From NCBI GenBank assembly GCA_958295865.1, contig CATQHF010000002.1, forward strand, positions 1-64,000: DNA of 64,000 bases, given 5' to 3'. Made by a program: the position numbers and the translations under genes. Under the pieces are notes generated by a model that was not told the DNA's origin, ran no database searches, and saw only the letters and a program-made list of their open reading frames with translations. Below, piece by piece: positions 22,937 through 32,454 of this stretch; the stretch's first letter is position 1; each line of letters opens with the position of its first letter. This stretch comes from an uncultured Dehalococcoidia bacterium. GTDB lineage: Bacteria > Chloroflexota > Dehalococcoidia > Lucifugimonadales > JADFKI01.

Positions 22937-24175
22937 ATGCTCTCTCGCCTGCTGCCCCAAGTTGGACGCGACGGCAACATCATCGTCGCCGCCGCCGCGC
23001 TGCGAACCCTTGACTACGGCTTCATCAGCGTCTTTCTGGGCGTGTATCTGACGCTGCTGGAGTTTAGCGCGGTGCAGGCGGGGCTTGTGTTCAGCGCCAT
23101 CATGGCGGGCAGCGCGCTGTCCAACACGCTGGCAAGCTGGAAGGGCGACGCCATCGGACGCAAGCGCCTTTTCATCATGATGTCTGTGTTGATGGTCGCG
23201 GGCGGCGCGCTGTTCAGCGTTTCGACCGATGTCGTCGTGCTGATGCTCATCGGATTGTTCGCGGTGACGACATCGGGCGGAGGCGACCGCACGGCGTTCA
23301 TATCGCTGGACACGGCGGTTCTGGCGCAGACGACCGCGCCGTCGCAGCGCACGATAGCGTTTAGCTGGTACAACCTCGCCACCATCTTCACCAGATCGCT
23401 GGGCGCGCTGTTGATTGCGCTGCCGGCGTTGCTTCAGCAGTGGCTAGACCTTGGCGAACTGGCGTCGTTCAAGCTGATGTTTGGGGTGTACGCGGTAATT
23501 GCCGCCGGGGGTATTCTGCTGTACTCGCGGCTGTCGCCGCAGATTGAGGTGGGACGGCGGGCGGGCGCAAGTAGGGCGCCTGCGCCAGCCGATGAACCTT
23601 CAGCTCGTGGGGTTATCTGGAAGATGACCTTGCTCTCGTCTCTGGACGCGCTGGGCGGCGGCTTCGCGGTTCGCAGCTTCGTATCGTTCTGGTTCGTCAA
23701 CCGCTTCGGGGTTGACCTGTTCGGCATATCGGGCATCTTCTTCGTGGCGCAGCTGCTGAATGTGGTATCGGTCGCGCTTGCCGCGCCGGTGGCGGCGCGC
23801 ATCGGACTGGTGAACACGATGGCGTTCACGCAGGTTGCCGCCAACCTGATGTTCATTGGCATGGCGTTCTCTGTCGATGTGCGCTTGGCGGTTGCGTTCT
23901 TCCTGCTGCATGAGGTGTGCAACGACATGGATGTGCCTACGCGCCAGTCGTACACGATGGCAATCGTGCCGCCGGAGTCGATGACGAGGATGGCAAGCCT
24001 GAACAATCTTGGGCGCAATATGGCGCAGACGGTCAGTCCGACGCTGGCGGGGGTGATCGCTCAGGCGGCTTATCTGAGCGCGCCGTTTCTGGTGGGCGCG
24101 GTTACGAAACTGGTGTATAACGCGCTGCTGTTGCAGATGTTCAGGGGGATAAAGCCGCCGGAGGAGCGGGGCTGA
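22937..24175 (+). CDS. MFS transporter
   Basis: A 412-residue membrane protein with about 12 hydrophobic segments and the major facilitator loop SWKGDAIGRKRLFIMMSVL after segment two. A central hydrophilic loop of about 40 residues (QIEVGRRAGASRAPAPADEP) separates the halves. The last part resembles multidrug or sugar exporters but has no diagnostic motif. It has only 36 bases of spacing to valS. Substrate unknown. Confidence 0.8.
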   Translation: MLSRLLPQVGRDGNIIVAAAALRTLDYGFISVFLGVYLTLLEFSAVQAGLVFSAIMAGSALSNTLASWKGDAIGRKRLFIMMSVLMVAGGALFSVSTDVVVLMLIGLFAVTTSGGGDRTAFISLDTAVLAQTTAPSQRTIAFSWYNLATIFTRSLGALLIALPALLQQWLDLGELASFKLMFGVYAVIAAGGILLYSRLSPQIEVGRRAGASRAPAPADEPSARGVIWKMTLLSSLDALGGGFAVRSFVSFWFVNRFGVDLFGISGIFFVAQLLNVVSVALAAPVAARIGLVNTMAFTQVAANLMFIGMAFSVDVRLAVAFFLLHEVCNDMDVPTRQSYTMAIVPPESMTRMASLNNLGRNMAQTVSPTLAGVIAQAAYLSAPFLVGAVTKLVYNALLLQMFRGIKPPEERG

Positions 24176-24212
24176 CATGGATGGGGGGAAGGATGGAAGG
24201 GAGCAGCGTCGG

Positions 24213-24959
24213 CTAGGGCTGTTCGGGGGCGTAGCCGATGGTAGCGGTATGCGGCTGGGCGTCGGCTAGTTCCTGGAGCTGGGCTAGTCCCTTGCGGGTA
24301 TCGCTGGCAATCCTCGCCTTGTCCGCGGTTCGCATGCGGTACTTGAACAGCCAGTAGGTGAACTCCTTGGACTGGCTCAGGGACAGCGAACCGGTGTTGG
24401 GGTAGCTCATATCGGCGCAGAAGTCTCGCAGAAGCTCACTAGGGCTGTGGCGGTAGATCCTGAAGAACGCTTCTTCGGAGAAGTCATCTTGGTACTGGTT
24501 GCCGTTGCTGAGCTGGCGCTTGTGGACTTCGCGCTCTACTGCCAGCTGCAACGCCTCCTCGACGACGATGCCGTAGAAGTAGTTCAGGTATCCGCTGTGC
24601 TTTTGTACGCCGAGCAGCTCTTTGAAGCGTTCTGCGTCGAAGCTCTCCGGGAAGCGGCCCGTGAACAGCAGCGTTTCGCGCTCGGCTGCGGGGATGAGGT
24701 CTCCGACGGCATCGCACAGGCGCTCCGCCATGAGCAGCCAGTCGAACGCCTCGCCGCCGATGAAGTAGTTGTGTCGTCTGTCGCCGACGGTTTCGGTGGG
24801 CGTGCGCCATATAGACATAGCTTCCAGCAGGGCGGTGGGCCAATCGACGCCGTGTTCCAGGGCGGTGAACAGATGCTCGATGGCATCCGAATCTTCGCCT
24901 TCTGTGAGCATAGTCGAAACCGCAGCCTCATTGGCATCGGTCTCATGCACTTCTTGCAA
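24213..24959 (-). CDS. Conserved-looking helical protein of unknown function, overlapping polX
   Basis: A 248-residue soluble, mostly helical protein that I do not recognise. It is acidic at the N-terminus (HETDANEAAVSTMLTEGEDSD) and has patterns such as HGVDWPTALLEAMSIWRTP, YFIGGEAFDWLLMAERLCDAV and SKEFTYWLFKYRMRTADKAR. Its start lies inside the end of polX (17-bp overlap, 24943-24959) in the same direction, so it is likely translated from the same message. No catalytic motif, signal peptide or membrane segment is seen. Confidence 0.75.
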   Translation of the reverse strand: MQEVHETDANEAAVSTMLTEGEDSDAIEHLFTALEHGVDWPTALLEAMSIWRTPTETVGDRRHNYFIGGEAFDWLLMAERLCDAVGDLIPAAERETLLFTGRFPESFDAERFKELLGVQKHSGYLNYFYGIVVEEALQLAVEREVHKRQLSNGNQYQDDFSEEAFFRIYRHSPSELLRDFCADMSYPNTGSLSLSQSKEFTYWLFKYRMRTADKARIASDTRKGLAQLQELADAQPHTATIGYAPEQP

Positions 24960-26703
24960 AGGCTTCCGTCCTCTCGTTCTTGGGCAGTTTCAGGAAGCTG
25001 AAGAACTCGTCGGCGGGCGCGGCGTTCAGGATGTGGCGCGGCTCGCACCATGCCCTGCGCGCCACGCCAACGCCATAGCGGGTGTTGTCCAGCGCCTCGG
25101 CGGTGTGGGCGTCCGTGCTGATGACCAACGGGACGCCGAGTTCGCGCGCGCGGGCGGCGTGGCTGTCCTTGAGGTCTAGGCGCTCCGGCGAGGCGTTGAT
25201 TTCGAGCGCGGTGCCGGTTGCCGCCGCCGCCCTGAATATGGCTTCAAAGTCGGCTTCGACGGGCTGCCGCTCGCCGACCAGCCGAGTGCTGAGGTGGCCT
25301 ATGACATCCACATGCGGGTTACGCATTGCCTTGATGATGCGCTCGGTCATCGTGGGGGCGTCCTGTCCCATCGCCGAATGCACCGACGCTATCACCCAAT
25401 CGAGCCGCTCAAGGACATCGTCGGCGTAATCGAGCGTTCCGTCGGCGCGTATGTCCATCTCGGTGCCGCACAGCAGGCGTATGCCGCCGATGTCGCGCTC
25501 AAGCCGCCGCACGGTCGCCATGTGTTCTTCGAGGCGCGCGACGCTCAAGCCGTTGGCGATGCCTCTGCCGACGGAGTGGTCGGTCATGGCGAGATACTGC
25601 AAGCCGCGCTCTTTGGCGGCGAGTATCATAGCCTCCATGGGGTCGCGCCCGTCGCTCCAGTCGCTATGGTCGTGGAGGTCGCCGCGTATATCGCCGACTT
25701 CCACGAGGCGGGGTATGCCGCCGTCGAGCGCCGCCTTGACTTCGCCGACGCCCTGACGCAGTTCGGGCGGGATGTACTGCAAGCCAAGTCGCTGGTAGAG
25801 CGCGGGTTCGTCGGCGAACTCTTCCATGACGCCCGTCTCTCTGTCCGTGATGCCGTATTCGTTGAGGGACAGGTTCAGCGCGTTCGCTCTGTCGCGCAGC
25901 AGGATGTTGTGCTGGAGGCTGCCGGTGAAGTATTGCAGCAGCGCGCCGAAATGCCGCTCATGGACGACGCGCAGGTCGATTTGGATGCCGTCGCTGAGAT
26001 AGACGGATACCTTAGTATCGCCGTGTCCTAGCACATCGGCGACATTGGGCATAGTCGCAAGCGCGTCCAGCACATCGGCGGGGTCGTCGGCGGTGCATAC
26101 TAGGTCTATGTCGCCGATCGTCTCCTCGAAGCGGCGCAGGCTGCCGCCGGGCACGATGCGCGTGATGCCGGGGCATTGGGCTTTGAGGGCGGCTATCAGC
26201 CTGTCGCAGATTGGCTGCGCTCTGGCGATGGGCATGCGCTTGCTCTTGGTGCGCTGGAATTGTATCTGGCGGGCGATGTTTTCGGCCGTCTTCTTGCCCA
26301 AGCGGGGGAGGGATTCCAGCCTGCCGTCTTCGATGGCGGCTTCCAGTTCGGGGATGTTGGTTACGCCGAGTTCCTGCCAGAGGCGGCGCACGGTCTTGGG
26401 GCCAAGTCCGGGGATCTGCATCACATCCAGGATGCCGTCGGGGAACTCCGCCTTAAGGTTGTCGTAGTAGCGCAGGGAGTTTGTCTCGACCATTTCGGCA
26501 ATCTTGTCGGCGATTGCCTTGCCGATGCCCGGGATTTTTCGCAGGTCTTGTTCTTCGCGCAGCATCGCGTCGAGTTCCATGGGCAGGCGCTCGATAGTGC
26601 GGGCGGCGCGCTGGTAGGCGCGGATGGTGAACACCTTCTCGGATTTCATCTCAAGAAGTCCGGCGATGTTCTCGAACATCTCGGCTATCTGGGAGTTGTT
26701 CAT
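24943..26703 (-). CDS. polX: DNA polymerase/3'-5' exonuclease PolX
   Basis: A 586-residue family X DNA polymerase fused to a PHP nuclease, used in base excision repair gap filling. The N-terminal helix-hairpin-helix motifs lie in LRKIPGIGKAIADKI and IPGLGPKTVRRLWQELG. The polymerase metal aspartates are in GSLRRFEETIGDIDLVCTA. The C-terminal PHP domain has DLHDHSDWSDG, MTDHS, ASVHSAM and VISTDAH metal ligands. All parts are present and in the usual order and length. It is followed by the overlapping unknown gene and preceded by secA on the same strand (45-bp gap), perhaps as an operon. Confidence 0.95.
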   Translation of the reverse strand: MNNSQIAEMFENIAGLLEMKSEKVFTIRAYQRAARTIERLPMELDAMLREEQDLRKIPGIGKAIADKIAEMVETNSLRYYDNLKAEFPDGILDVMQIPGLGPKTVRRLWQELGVTNIPELEAAIEDGRLESLPRLGKKTAENIARQIQFQRTKSKRMPIARAQPICDRLIAALKAQCPGITRIVPGGSLRRFEETIGDIDLVCTADDPADVLDALATMPNVADVLGHGDTKVSVYLSDGIQIDLRVVHERHFGALLQYFTGSLQHNILLRDRANALNLSLNEYGITDRETGVMEEFADEPALYQRLGLQYIPPELRQGVGEVKAALDGGIPRLVEVGDIRGDLHDHSDWSDGRDPMEAMILAAKERGLQYLAMTDHSVGRGIANGLSVARLEEHMATVRRLERDIGGIRLLCGTEMDIRADGTLDYADDVLERLDWVIASVHSAMGQDAPTMTERIIKAMRNPHVDVIGHLSTRLVGERQPVEADFEAIFRAAAATGTALEINASPERLDLKDSHAARARELGVPLVISTDAHTAEALDNTRYGVGVARRAWCEPRHILNAAPADEFFSFLKLPKNERTEAFARSA

Positions 26704-26748
26704 GGCATTTCACCCGGGGCTAATATGGATGGACGGGGTAGGGGGCAG

Positions 26749-29406
26749 CTATGCGCCGTGGCAGCGCTTGTACTTTTTGCCGCTGCCGCAGGGACAGCGG
26801 GAGTTGCGCCCGACTTTGCGGGCGCCGGCAGGGACGGCTTCGCGCTTGCCGGGTACGACATTGGTCATTACGCTGTCGCTGCCGTTCTGGGACGCGCCGT
26901 TCGTTCGGCGGCGCTGGTTGTTGGAGCGGGCGCTGCTTTCGAGCCGCGCGTTCTGCTGAATGATGTCGCCGATATTGTAGATGGTAAGCACGATGTCCCG
27001 CTGGATTCGGGATTGCAAGTCCTGGAACTTTTCGTGTCCTTCCTTCTTGTACATGACGAGCGGATCGCGCTGGCCGAATGCGTGCAAGCCGATGCCTTGT
27101 CGCAGATTTTCCATTGCGGTGAGGTGCTGCACCCAATTGCTGTCGATGACGCGCAGCATGACTTGGCGTTCCAGCATACGCATCTCGTCCGCGCCTAGTT
27201 CGTCTTCAATCTTGTCGTACAGGGTCGTGGCATGCCGCAGCACCGTTTCTTCTATCTCTTCGTAAGAGTAGTCCATAAGGTCGTCCGGGTATTCGTATTC
27301 GGGGGGCATCGGCATTATGCCGCTCAGTTCGCGGACGAGCGCTTCGGTGTTCCACTGCTCGGGTCTGCTGCCTTCCAGGTATTGCAGCAGCAGTTCTCTG
27401 AGATTCGCCTCCACCATGGCAAGCATATTCGCCTTGAGGTCAGCGCCGCCGAGCACCTTTTCGCGCTCGCCGTAGATGACATCGCGGTGGGTGTTGACGA
27501 CATCGTCGTACTCCACAAGGTGCTTGCGAATGTCGAAGTGGAACGCCTCGGTTTTGACCTGGGCGGATTCGATGGACTTGCTGACCGCCTTGCTCTCGAA
27601 GTGCTGCTCTTCCTCCATAGCCCAATTCATGAAGCGCTTGACGGTGTCGCCGCCGAAGCGCCGCATGAGTTCGTCGTCGAGGGCGACATAGAAGCGCGAC
27701 TGGCCGGCATCTCCCTGCCTGCCTGAGCGACCGCGAAGCTGGTTGTCTATGCGCCGCGCCTCGTGCCGCTCCGTGCCGAGGATGAACAGCCCGCCCTGTT
27801 TCAGTACGCTGTCGTGCTCTGCCTGCCATTCCCGCGCGGATATGCCGAGGGCGTCGGGGTTGCCGCCGAGGATGATGTCCGTGCCGCGTCCTGCCATGTT
27901 AGTGGCGACGGTTACAGAGCCGGGACGCCCGGCTTGGGCGACGATGAGCGCCTCGCGTTCGTGCTGCTTGGCGTTCAAGACTTCGTGCTGGATGCCCGCG
28001 TCGCGCAGCATGTCGCTGAGCATCTCGGACTTGTCGATGTCGGTCGTGCCCACAAGCACAGGCTGACCCGCTCGGCTGCGCTCTTTGATTTCGCGGACGA
28101 CGGCTTTGTACTTGGATGCCTGATCGGGATAGATGAGGTCTTGGTCGTCCTGCCGCACCATAGGCATGTTGGTGGGGACTTCCACCACTTCCAGCTTGTA
28201 AATCTTCCAGAACTCTTCGCCCTCGGTGGACGCCGTTCCGGTCATGCCGGAGAGCTTGTCGTAGAGCCTGAAGTAGTTTTGCAGGGTTATGGTGGCGTAG
28301 GTTACGGATTCGCGCTGTATCTGCACATTTTCTTTTGCCTCAATCGCCTGGTGCAAGCCGTCGGAGTAGCGGCGACCATTCATGAGGCGTCCGGTGAACT
28401 CGTCGACGATGATGACCTGGCCATCCTGCACGACATAATCGCGGTCTCGCTCGAAGATAGCGTGAGCCTTGAGCGCGTTCTCGGCGTAGTGGACGAGCTC
28501 GAAGTTTTCCGCGCCGTAGATGTTGCTGACATTCAGCATCTGTTCCAGCTTGGAGATGCCCTCGTTGCTGAGCGCGGCGGTGCGGTGCTTCTCGTCGATG
28601 GTGTAGTCGTCTTCGCGTTGCAGGGTGACGGCAAGGCGGGCGAAGCGGCGGTATTCGTTGGGCGACTGCTGGGCGGGGCCGCTGATGATAAGCGGGGTGC
28701 GCGCCTCGTCAATCAGGATGTTATCGACCTCGTCGACGATGGCGAAATCGCGGCTGCTCTGCACGCGGCGTTCCAGTTCGACGACCATGTTGTCGCGGAG
28801 GTAGTCGAAGCCGAACTCGTTGTTCGTGCCGTAGGTGATGTTGGCGGCGTAGGCTTCCTTGCGCTCGACGCGCCGCAGCTTTTCCATGCCGCGCTCCGAT
28901 GCGTCGGCGTGCGGGTCGAACAGGTAGGCGGACTCGTGCTGCAATATGCCGACTGACGCGCCTAGGAAGTGGTACACCTCGCCCATCCACTGGGCATCGC
29001 GCCTTGCGAGGTAGTCGTTGACCGTAACGACATGGACGCTGCCGGTGATGGAGTTCAGGTAGGCGGGGAGGGTAGCGCCCAGAGTCTTGCCCTCGCCGGT
29101 TCGCATCTCGGCTATCTTGCCTTGGTGTAGCACGATGCCGCCGATGAGCTGCACATCGAAGTGGCGCATGCCCAGCACGCGCTTGGAGGCTTCGCGCACG
29201 GCGGCGAACGCTTCCGGCAGGATGTCGTCGAGTTGCTCGCCAGCGTCGAGGCGGGCGCGGAACTTGTGTCGCATCGTGCCAAGCTCGGCGTCCGTCTTGC
29301 GCTCGAACTCGCGCTCTAGGTCGTTCACGATGTTAGCCGTGCGGCGCAGCTTCTTGATAGCCCCTTCGTTGGAGCCGCCAATAAGCCTTGTAAGAGATTT
29401 CAGCAT
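26749..29406 (-). CDS. secA: Preprotein translocase ATPase SecA
   Basis: Drives Sec-dependent export at the membrane. The 885 residues start MLKSLTRLIGGSNEGAIKKL. Motifs: Walker A MRTGEGKTLGATLPAY, DEVDNILIDEARTPLIISG (Walker B), the preprotein cross-linking domain after it, and ATNMAGRGTDIILGG in the second ATPase half. The end is the zinc-binding SEC-C motif NSRCPCGSGKKYKRCHG. It is upstream of polX on the same strand. The leader holds a -10-like box and a perfect hairpin. Confidence 0.97.
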   Translation of the reverse strand: MLKSLTRLIGGSNEGAIKKLRRTANIVNDLEREFERKTDAELGTMRHKFRARLDAGEQLDDILPEAFAAVREASKRVLGMRHFDVQLIGGIVLHQGKIAEMRTGEGKTLGATLPAYLNSITGSVHVVTVNDYLARRDAQWMGEVYHFLGASVGILQHESAYLFDPHADASERGMEKLRRVERKEAYAANITYGTNNEFGFDYLRDNMVVELERRVQSSRDFAIVDEVDNILIDEARTPLIISGPAQQSPNEYRRFARLAVTLQREDDYTIDEKHRTAALSNEGISKLEQMLNVSNIYGAENFELVHYAENALKAHAIFERDRDYVVQDGQVIIVDEFTGRLMNGRRYSDGLHQAIEAKENVQIQRESVTYATITLQNYFRLYDKLSGMTGTASTEGEEFWKIYKLEVVEVPTNMPMVRQDDQDLIYPDQASKYKAVVREIKERSRAGQPVLVGTTDIDKSEMLSDMLRDAGIQHEVLNAKQHEREALIVAQAGRPGSVTVATNMAGRGTDIILGGNPDALGISAREWQAEHDSVLKQGGLFILGTERHEARRIDNQLRGRSGRQGDAGQSRFYVALDDELMRRFGGDTVKRFMNWAMEEEQHFESKAVSKSIESAQVKTEAFHFDIRKHLVEYDDVVNTHRDVIYGEREKVLGGADLKANMLAMVEANLRELLLQYLEGSRPEQWNTEALVRELSGIMPMPPEYEYPDDLMDYSYEEIEETVLRHATTLYDKIEDELGADEMRMLERQVMLRVIDSNWVQHLTAMENLRQGIGLHAFGQRDPLVMYKKEGHEKFQDLQSRIQRDIVLTIYNIGDIIQQNARLESSARSNNQRRRTNGASQNGSDSVMTNVVPGKREAVPAGARKVGRNSRCPCGSGKKYKRCHGA

Positions 29407-29452
29407 TGAAGACTCGCCCCCACAATAGAGTTCATCGCCATGTTCCGGCGCA

Positions 29453-29471
29453 TCCCATGCCGAGCATGGGA
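29453..29471 (-). promoter_or_regulatory. Perfect hairpin in secA leader
   Basis: TCCCATGC, a three-base loop and GCATGGGA form an 8-bp perfect stem between the candidate -10 (29485-29490) and the secA ATG (29406). No U-run follows on the secA strand, so it is more likely an mRNA leader hairpin or protein site than a terminator. Function is unproven. Confidence 0.4.
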
Positions 29472-29484
29472 GAACCTTTTGCCT

Positions 29485-29490
29485 ATTATA
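29485..29490 (-). promoter_or_regulatory. Candidate -10 box for secA
   Basis: TATAAT on the minus strand about 80 bases before the secA ATG. No good -35 box is seen at standard spacing. Confidence 0.35.
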
Positions 29491-29547
29491 ACCTAATTGG
29501 CAAATTGAGATTTATGTACAGGATGGCCGGCAGGGCGGAGCGGGAAG

Positions 29548-30510
29548 TTACGCGCTGTCGAGGTCGAACATCGCGCCGACGGAGCTGCCGCTGTGGATGC
29601 GGTGGATCGCCTCGCCGAGCATGGGCGCAACCGAGATTACGCTGGTCTTTGTGCCCATCTTGGAGGGCGGCACGGGCAAGGAGTCGGTTACGACCAGTTC
29701 CTTGATGACGCTGTTCTCCAGAATTTCGGGGGCTTTGCCCGCGAGCACGGGGTGGGCGGCGTAGCAGTAGATGTCGCGCGCGCCGTGGCTGCGTATGGTG
29801 TCGGCGGTGGCTATGACGGTGCCGCCGGTGCCGATTTCGTCGTCCACGATGATGGCTGTCTTGTCGCGCACGTCGCCGATGAGGGTTGCGGCTTCTACGC
29901 GCTCTTGGTTGCCGATACGCACCTTTTCGACGATGGCAAGGTGCGCGTCGAGCCTGTTCGCCATGTTGCGGGCGCGCTTGGCGTCGCCGGCGTCCGTCGC
30001 CACGATGACGGTGTTGTTCTTCACCTTCCTGTTCCTGAAGTGGTGCGCCAGACTGGGGATTGCGCTGAGTTCGTCGAGGGGGATGTTGAAGAAGCCCTGT
30101 ATCTGTCCGGCGTGCAGCTCGAGGGTGAGCACGCGGTCTGCGCCTGCGGTCTCGATGAGGTTGGCGACGAGGCGGGCGGTGATTGGCACGCGGGGCTGGT
30201 CTTTCTTGTCGCTGCGCGCGTAGGCGAAGTAGGGGACGACGGCGGTTATCCTGCCCGCGGACGCCCGCTTTGCGGCGTCAATCATAATCAGCAGTTCCAT
30301 TATGCTGTCGTTGACCGGGAAGGCGATGGGCTGTACGAGGAAGACATCTTGCTGGCGTATGTTTTCCCGTATTCTGACGAAGGTGTTGTCGTTGCTGAAC
30401 TTGAAGACCTCGCACTCGCCCAATGGGATGCCGAGGTATCTACAAATGTCTTTTGCCAGCTTGCGGTGGGCGTTGCCGCTGAACACTTTCAGGTTTTCAT
30501 ACAGAGCCAT
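29548..30510 (-). CDS. prs: Ribose-phosphate pyrophosphokinase
   Basis: Makes PRPP from ribose-5-phosphate and ATP. The 320 residues from MALYENLKVFSG include the ATP loop FSNDNTFVRIRENIRQQDVFLVQP, the flexible-loop and metal region AVVPYFAYARSDKKDQPRVPITA, LELHAGQIQGFF, and the PRPP-binding AIIVDDEIGTGGT. The start at 30510 has GAGGG six bases upstream; the frame opens earlier but the extra residues are not conserved. A TATAAT lies on the same strand 116 bases before the start. Confidence 0.95.
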   Translation of the reverse strand: MALYENLKVFSGNAHRKLAKDICRYLGIPLGECEVFKFSNDNTFVRIRENIRQQDVFLVQPIAFPVNDSIMELLIMIDAAKRASAGRITAVVPYFAYARSDKKDQPRVPITARLVANLIETAGADRVLTLELHAGQIQGFFNIPLDELSAIPSLAHHFRNRKVKNNTVIVATDAGDAKRARNMANRLDAHLAIVEKVRIGNQERVEAATLIGDVRDKTAIIVDDEIGTGGTVIATADTIRSHGARDIYCYAAHPVLAGKAPEILENSVIKELVVTDSLPVPPSKMGTKTSVISVAPMLGEAIHRIHSGSSVGAMFDLDSA

Positions 30511-30625
30511 CTTATCCCTCGTGTATATTTCGGAGCAATTATCAGGACTATGCACTTGAATATGAACTCATACTTGATATTGACCCGTTTCAAGTACGAA
30601 ATCGCGCTCAACTGCGTAAGTCCTG

Positions 30626-30631
30626 ATTATA
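30626..30631 (-). promoter_or_regulatory. Candidate -10 box for prs
   Basis: TATAAT on the minus strand, 116 bases upstream of the prs start. No convincing -35. The 216-bp gap 30511-30726 otherwise holds no ORF on either strand that resembles a gene. Confidence 0.35.
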
Positions 30632-30726
30632 TCACGATGCGGGCTGACTCGGATGGACGGGATGGACGCAGGCTATGGGCGACCCGTTTCTGTGGTGATG
30701 CGGGGCGCTGCGAATGTCGGGGCTGG

Positions 30727-32427
30727 TCATTCGTTTGAGGTGGGGGTGGGGGTTGGTGTGGGTGTTGAGGTGGGCGTGGGGACGCATTGAGGGCTGTTAG
30801 TCGCGCCTATGAGGTCGTCCTCGCTCACGCTTATCCGCAGCATCAGCAGGTCGCCGTCTTGCCACGGCTGTATGCACACGCCCCACGTCAGGGCGCGCGC
30901 GCCGCCTTCGTCGACTTCTGTCGCATCGTCGAAGTCCAGACGCAGCGCTAACGAACTGTGCAGCGCGATGAAGTCTATGTGATGTCCCGTCAGGCGACTA
31001 TGCGGGGACAGACGCATCTTGACCTGGCCGTCAGTCCACTCGATGCGCTCTATGGATATGCTGCCGCTGCCCTCTGCTGTGAAGGACGCAGGTTTCAGAA
31101 CGCCGTTCGCAGTGTCCGCGCCGACTGCCGAGCCAATGATGACGGGATCGAAAAACGCCTCATGCAGCGCGCCCTCAGGCGCGGTTACGGTGATGGCTGC
31201 TTCTCTATTCTTGAGACGCAGTTCAGGATTGTAGTCACAAGGAACCCATATAGCCGGCTGACCTACGTAGAAGATACTGTACACACCCTTGGGTATAGGG
31301 CGTGTTGCAACTTCTTCCCAAGCGTAACCCACCGTGTTGGGATTATCGTCAGGATCGTCAGTAATTCTCATAATGAACAGGTCGGAGTCTGGTCCCGTAG
31401 TCGACCATGTTCCATGGGTAGGTGGTTCAGGATAGATAGCGACATCAGTCAAAGAAGAGAGGCGATGTCCTTCTGGCTGACCCGATTGAATCTGAAGTTC
31501 ATGTAAGGTATGCGACGGTGCTTGATTAGACTGAATAAGAGCCTCAAATCGGAAACGATCTCTTACACAAAATTCATATCCCGGAATGTCGCGCCCTTCA
31601 GCGAGCAAGTCATCGTTTGCCTTTATGCGCCTCTTAATCTCTGACAGTGAAATCGAAGGCGCGCTTGCCGATGTCGCACCAGCAACCCCCTGAGGAGATT
31701 CTGTCAGATATTCAGGTTCTGAGGAACCTGTGGCTCCCGAGGGTCCGCTCGGCGCGCTTGCCGGCAGCCATGCTTTGTTGTAATCGCTTGTGATCGCGTA
31801 TTCATGTATATCTACGACGTCTTCCCGGGGTCCTCTGAATCGGTATGACATCTCATCAGAAGCTCCTTTGGGCATGGGAAAGCCATAGAGAACAGATTTC
31901 GATTCCAGAAATATAATAGCCTCGCGATCATCCCAGCGCGCATCGTGCAATTGAAACATAGATGCCGCCTGCGCTTGCGCGCTTTCCCTGTCGCTCAAGT
32001 CCGGCCATTTTATAGCCGGAACCTTGACCGTGAGTTCGCTGCCGCCGCTTCCTTTCAGATACTCTATCGCCTCGAAACGGAATAAGAAAATCGGTATTGC
32101 GCCTATTCCGCCCTCCTCACGATAGTCAACCGTCTCAACGTCCGGCGCAGCGGAGATCAGTCTAACGCGAGCAATGATGTCTGAAAGGAAGACAAGCTCA
32201 TCCAAGGATGACGGAGGATCAGGCAGATATGTTACCGACACTACTCGGGGAGATCTTGGCGCGGACGGCGCAATTGGCGATGGCACAGGGTTGGGCGCGG
32301 GCGCAGCAGCAGGCAAGGGCGTTGCCGGCGGCATAGGCGTGGGTATAGCGGGAGCTGGGTTTTCGTTGGCGCATCCGACTAGCGCCAATACCGATAGCAA
32401 CGCTATCATCCATGTCTTGTTCATCAT
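30727..32427 (-). CDS. Putative lipoprotein, tandem paralogue 2
   Basis: A 566-residue secreted lipoprotein of unknown function. MMNKTWMIALLSVLALVGC is a signal peptide ending in a lipobox with the modified cysteine at residue 20. A Pro/Ala-rich linker (PAPAIPTPMPPATPLPAA) follows, then a domain starting PPSSLDELVFLSDIIARVRLISA. The C-terminus is a Thr-Pro repeat tail (PTPTSTPTPTPTPTSNE). AAGGAG lies seven bases before the chosen start at 32427. It is the second gene of a tandem pair 27 bases after its paralogue, and the middle is far more alike at DNA level than the flanks. No enzyme motif is seen. Confidence 0.8.
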   Translation of the reverse strand: MMNKTWMIALLSVLALVGCANENPAPAIPTPMPPATPLPAAAPAPNPVPSPIAPSAPRSPRVVSVTYLPDPPSSLDELVFLSDIIARVRLISAAPDVETVDYREEGGIGAIPIFLFRFEAIEYLKGSGGSELTVKVPAIKWPDLSDRESAQAQAASMFQLHDARWDDREAIIFLESKSVLYGFPMPKGASDEMSYRFRGPREDVVDIHEYAITSDYNKAWLPASAPSGPSGATGSSEPEYLTESPQGVAGATSASAPSISLSEIKRRIKANDDLLAEGRDIPGYEFCVRDRFRFEALIQSNQAPSHTLHELQIQSGQPEGHRLSSLTDVAIYPEPPTHGTWSTTGPDSDLFIMRITDDPDDNPNTVGYAWEEVATRPIPKGVYSIFYVGQPAIWVPCDYNPELRLKNREAAITVTAPEGALHEAFFDPVIIGSAVGADTANGVLKPASFTAEGSGSISIERIEWTDGQVKMRLSPHSRLTGHHIDFIALHSSLALRLDFDDATEVDEGGARALTWGVCIQPWQDGDLLMLRISVSEDDLIGATNSPQCVPTPTSTPTPTPTPTSNE

Positions 32428-32454
32428 ACGGCGCTCCTTCACAGGGATAGGTGA

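Noticed and set aside
26176..27198. Long plus-strand ORF opposite polX and secA
   Set aside because: High-GC antisense frames often stay open; the minus-strand genes are certain and this ORF lacks a start context and known domains.
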